This document shows positions 5,164 to 7,615 of a stretch of DNA of 7,615 nt, one piece after another (the first letter of the stretch is position 1; each line of letters starts with the position of its first letter). The DNA lies in the NCBI GenBank assembly GCA_944388645.1, contig CALXJO010000047.1, forward strand, positions 1 to 7,615, given 5' to 3'. The DNA is from an uncultured Clostridia bacterium. GTDB taxonomy: Bacteria; Bacillota; Clostridia; TANB77; CAG-508. Under the pieces are notes generated by a model, which worked only from the letters and a program-made list of their open reading frames with translations, did no database searches and was not told the DNA's origin. The translations under genes were made by a program, and so were the position numbers.

Positions 5164-7500
5164 TTATTGCACATTAAATATAAGTTTGTTGTTTTCTTTG
5201 TCTAAGTCTACTAAAACTTTTTGTCCATTTAATAATTGTGACCTTAAAATCATGTCTGATAGTTCATCTTCTATATATCTCTGAATTGCTCTTCTTAGAG
5301 GTCTTGCGCCATATTTTAGGTCTGTTCCTTTTTCTAATACATATTGTTTTGCTTCATTTGTTAATATTAAGCCAATGTTTCTATCATTTAATACTTTTTG
5401 AGTGTCTGATATCATAAGATCAACAATTTGCATTAATTGTTCATTTGTTAATGGATCAAATGCAACAATTTCATCTACTCTGTTTAAAAATTCTGGTCTA
5501 AATAAATCTTTTAATGCATTTAGCATTTTATTTTTAGATGCATCTGCAGTACTGCCAAAACCAATAGAGTTTGTATTTAGGTTAGAACCTGCATTTGAGG
5601 TCATAATTATTATTGTGTTTTCGAAGCTTACTGTGTTTCCTTGAGCATCTGTTAATCTTCCATCATCTAATACTTGTAATAAAATGTTAAATACGTCTTG
5701 ATGAGCTTTTTCTATTTCATCTAATAAAATTATTGAATATGGATTTCTTTTTACTCTCTCTGTTAATTGACCTGCATCATCATAACCTATATATCCTGGA
5801 GGAGCTCCAATTAATTTTGCAGTAGAGTTACTCTCCATATATTCAGACATATCAAAACGAATTATTGATTTTTCGTTTCCAAACATCTCGTAAGCTAAAG
5901 CTTTAGCAAGTTCTGTTTTTCCAACACCAGTTGGACCAACAAATATAAATGATGGTGGTCTTTTTGTACTCTTTAGTCCTGCTCTATTTCTTCTAATTGC
6001 TCTTGCAACTGCTTCTACAGCTTCGTTTTGTCCTATAATTCTCTTGTGTAAGTTTTCTTCAAGATTTAACAATTTCTTTGTTTCTTCTTCTGTTATTTTA
6101 TTTACTGGTATTTTTGTCCAGTTTTCAACAACATTTGCTATATCTTGAACTGTTAACTCTTTTGGTTTCATTCTCTTCTTTAAGGCATCTATTTGTTCTA
6201 ATAATGAACATTCTTGAGTTTTTAATTCTGCCGCCTTTTGGTAATCTTCTGTAGAATCTGCTTGAGCCGCTTCTTCTTTTTGAGCTTGAACATCTTTTAA
6301 TTTTTGATTTAATACTTCTAAATCATATAAATCTTTGTCATTTAAATTAATTTTTGAGCATGCCTCATCTAGTATATCTATAGCTTTATCTGGTAAGAAT
6401 CTATCATGTATATACTTTTCTGACATATTTACAGTTTTATTTATTATATCATTTGATATTCTTACATGATGATAATCTTCATAATATTGTTTTATTCCTT
6501 TTAATATTTCAATTGTGTCATCAACACTTGGTTCTTCAACCATAATTGGTTGGAATCTTCTTTCTAAAGCAGTATCTTTTTCTATATATTTTCTATATTC
6601 TTTTAATGTTGTGGTACCTATTAATTGGATCTCTCCATTTGCTAAAGATGGCTTTAAAATATTTGCAGCATTCATAGAATGATCTGCATCACCGGCTCCA
6701 ATTATATTATGTATTTCATCTATTACTAATATAATATTTCCAGCTTCTCTACATTCATTTATTATGCCTTTCATTCTTGATTCAAATTGACCTCTAAATT
6801 GAGTTCCTGCTATAATTGCTGTCATATCTAATAGATAAACTTCTTTATTTAATAATTTTGCTGGAACGTCTCCATTTGCAATTTTTAAAGCTAGTCCTTG
6901 TGCAATTGCTGTTTTACCAACACCTGGTTCTCCTATTAAACATGGATTATTTTTTGAACGTCTGTTTAATATTTGAATCATTCTTTGTATTTCTTTTTCT
7001 CTACCAATTACTCTATCAATTTGATTGTTTTTAGCTTTATCAGTTAAATTTGTTCCAAATGCATCTAAAGTTCTTCTTTTTTTATTTACTTTAGTTTTTT
7101 CTTTAACTTTTTGAGTACTATTACTATTAGCATATTTTGATGAATCTTCATTATTATTTGGAGTTATTCCAAATATTCCAGAAAATATTGAACCTAGTGG
7201 CATTCCTTTTGCTTGTTCATCATTATCTAAATTGTCTGGATTCATCATTTCTGAAAGTTGTTCTTCATCTATATCATCCATATTAACTGATAAATTTTTA
7301 AACATATCGTCTAATTTATTTGTAATTTCTTGTATGTCTTTATCAGATAAATTGGCTTGCTTTGCCATTGTATCTATTGGATTTATGCCTCTCTTTTTTG
7401 CACATTCATAGCATAAGCCTTCCACTTCTGTTTTATTGTCAGGTCCTTGTTTATTTATAAAGATTACTGCTGTATTCTTTTTACAATCTGAACATAACAT
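5164..7500 (-). CDS. clpE: Zinc-finger Clp/HSP100 ATPase, ClpE type
   Basis: A 778-residue AAA+ unfoldase that would feed substrates to ClpP. The N-terminus is a zinc finger (C3-x2-C6, C30-x2-C33) in place of the double Clp-N domain of ClpC, which is the ClpE arrangement. An acidic, flexible linker (about 45-145) follows. AAA domain 1 has Walker A GEPGVGKT (190-197), Walker B ILVIDE (257-262) and Arg314-Arg315. A short middle domain (about 385-445) carries a UVR-like motif, YQKAAELKTQE (420-430). AAA domain 2 has Walker A GPTGVGKT (522-529), Walker B IILLDE (590-595), Arg674 and a sensor-2 GARPLRR (731-737). The IGF tripeptide (646-648) is the usual ClpP docking loop, so a protease partner is expected. 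It is somewhat longer than typical ClpE, mainly in the linker. The ATG at 7500 is two codons before the first zinc Cys; the SD AGGAG is 13 nt away, rather far. It is followed by the phospholipid-synthesis gene. Confidence 0.93.
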   Translation of the reverse strand: MLCSDCKKNTAVIFINKQGPDNKTEVEGLCYECAKKRGINPIDTMAKQANLSDKDIQEITNKLDDMFKNLSVNMDDIDEEQLSEMMNPDNLDNDEQAKGMPLGSIFSGIFGITPNNNEDSSKYANSNSTQKVKEKTKVNKKRRTLDAFGTNLTDKAKNNQIDRVIGREKEIQRMIQILNRRSKNNPCLIGEPGVGKTAIAQGLALKIANGDVPAKLLNKEVYLLDMTAIIAGTQFRGQFESRMKGIINECREAGNIILVIDEIHNIIGAGDADHSMNAANILKPSLANGEIQLIGTTTLKEYRKYIEKDTALERRFQPIMVEEPSVDDTIEILKGIKQYYEDYHHVRISNDIINKTVNMSEKYIHDRFLPDKAIDILDEACSKINLNDKDLYDLEVLNQKLKDVQAQKEEAAQADSTEDYQKAAELKTQECSLLEQIDALKKRMKPKELTVQDIANVVENWTKIPVNKITEEETKKLLNLEENLHKRIIGQNEAVEAVARAIRRNRAGLKSTKRPPSFIFVGPTGVGKTELAKALAYEMFGNEKSIIRFDMSEYMESNSTAKLIGAPPGYIGYDDAGQLTERVKRNPYSIILLDEIEKAHQDVFNILLQVLDDGRLTDAQGNTVSFENTIIIMTSNAGSNLNTNSIGFGSTADASKNKMLNALKDLFRPEFLNRVDEIVAFDPLTNEQLMQIVDLMISDTQKVLNDRNIGLILTNEAKQYVLEKGTDLKYGARPLRRAIQRYIEDELSDMILRSQLLNGQKVLVDLDKENNKLIFNVQ

Positions 7501-7542
7501 ATATCTTAATTAACTCCTATCTTTTTTATCTATAATAAATAT

Positions 7543-7571
7543 ATAATACAATAAAATGTCAAATTAGTCAA
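7543..7571 (-). promoter_or_regulatory. Sigma-A-type promoter for the clpE-type gene
   Basis: On the minus strand TTGACT (7566-7571) and TATTAT (7543-7548) are exactly 17 nt apart, each one base off consensus. This leaves a leader of about 35 nt containing the AGGAG ribosome site. A second TTGACA (7557-7562) lies inside the spacer and has no well-placed -10 of its own. The two-gene unit with the CDP-alcohol phosphatidyltransferase would start here. Confidence 0.65.
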
Positions 7572-7573
7572 CA
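7557..7573. promoter_or_regulatory. CtsR-like tandem repeat over the clpE-type promoter
   Basis: GTCAAA (7558-7563) is followed after TTA by GTCAAC (7567-7572), overlapping the -35. CtsR, the heat-shock repressor of clp genes in Firmicutes, binds tandem GTCAAA heptads, and this is the place an operator would be. The repeat period is 9 bp whereas the known CtsR box has 10, and a -35 hexamer on the other strand always resembles GTCAA. It is therefore a degenerate candidate only. Confidence 0.35.
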
Positions 7574-7615
7574 AACTAGAACAAGTAGACAATTGATTTC
7601 ACAGTAAATTCACAA

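Noticed and set aside
6100..6400. Possible break or degeneration in the middle domain of the Clp ATPase
   Set aside because: The frame is continuous, and the short middle domain with a UVR-like helix is normal for ClpE-type proteins.
1..7615. tRNA, rRNA, CRISPR array, insertion sequence, prophage or defence genes
   Set aside because: No cloverleaf-like segment, regular spaced repeats, transposase, integrase or known defence domain was seen on either strand.

Overview
The window is about 7.6 kb of very AT-rich DNA with compact genes, a standard genetic code (TGG for Trp, TAA stops) and Shine-Dalgarno (SD) type ribosome sites. The best fit is a low-GC Firmicute, probably a member of the Clostridia. 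The ClpE-type chaperone, the BofC-like and RsiV-like envelope proteins and the sigma-A-like promoters all fit this. A BofC-type protein points to a spore-forming ancestry. This assignment is inferred from protein character only.

Layout from right to left. At 7543-7571 a good sigma-A-type promoter on the minus strand, overlapped by a CtsR-like repeat, drives a zinc-finger Clp ATPase (clpE type, 5164-7500). After a 53-nt gap without a visible terminator comes a CDP-alcohol phosphatidyltransferase for phospholipid synthesis (4538-5110, GTG start chosen by its SD). The pair ends at an unusually GC-rich hairpin (4500-4536) that fills the whole gap to a convergent plus-strand gene (3898-4500). That gene encodes a membrane-anchored BofC-like protein and has a candidate forespore-type promoter.

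Divergent from it is a gene (2951-3769, minus) for an N-terminally anchored extracytoplasmic protein that resembles the DUF4163/DUF3298 (RsiV/PdaC) group, with a near-consensus sigma-A promoter. Beyond it lies a 173-nt gap holding a long imperfect inverted repeat (2842-2917). Then comes a topB-patatin pair on the minus strand: DNA topoisomerase III (810-2777) and, 24 nt on, a patatin-like serine hydrolase whose 3' end is cut off by the left edge.

The genes are mostly recognisable housekeeping, stress and envelope functions, not a dedicated new system. The points most worth following up are the forespore-like promoter before the BofC-like gene, the GC-rich convergent hairpin that looks like a dispersed repeat, the long palindrome before topB, and the control region of the clpE-type gene.
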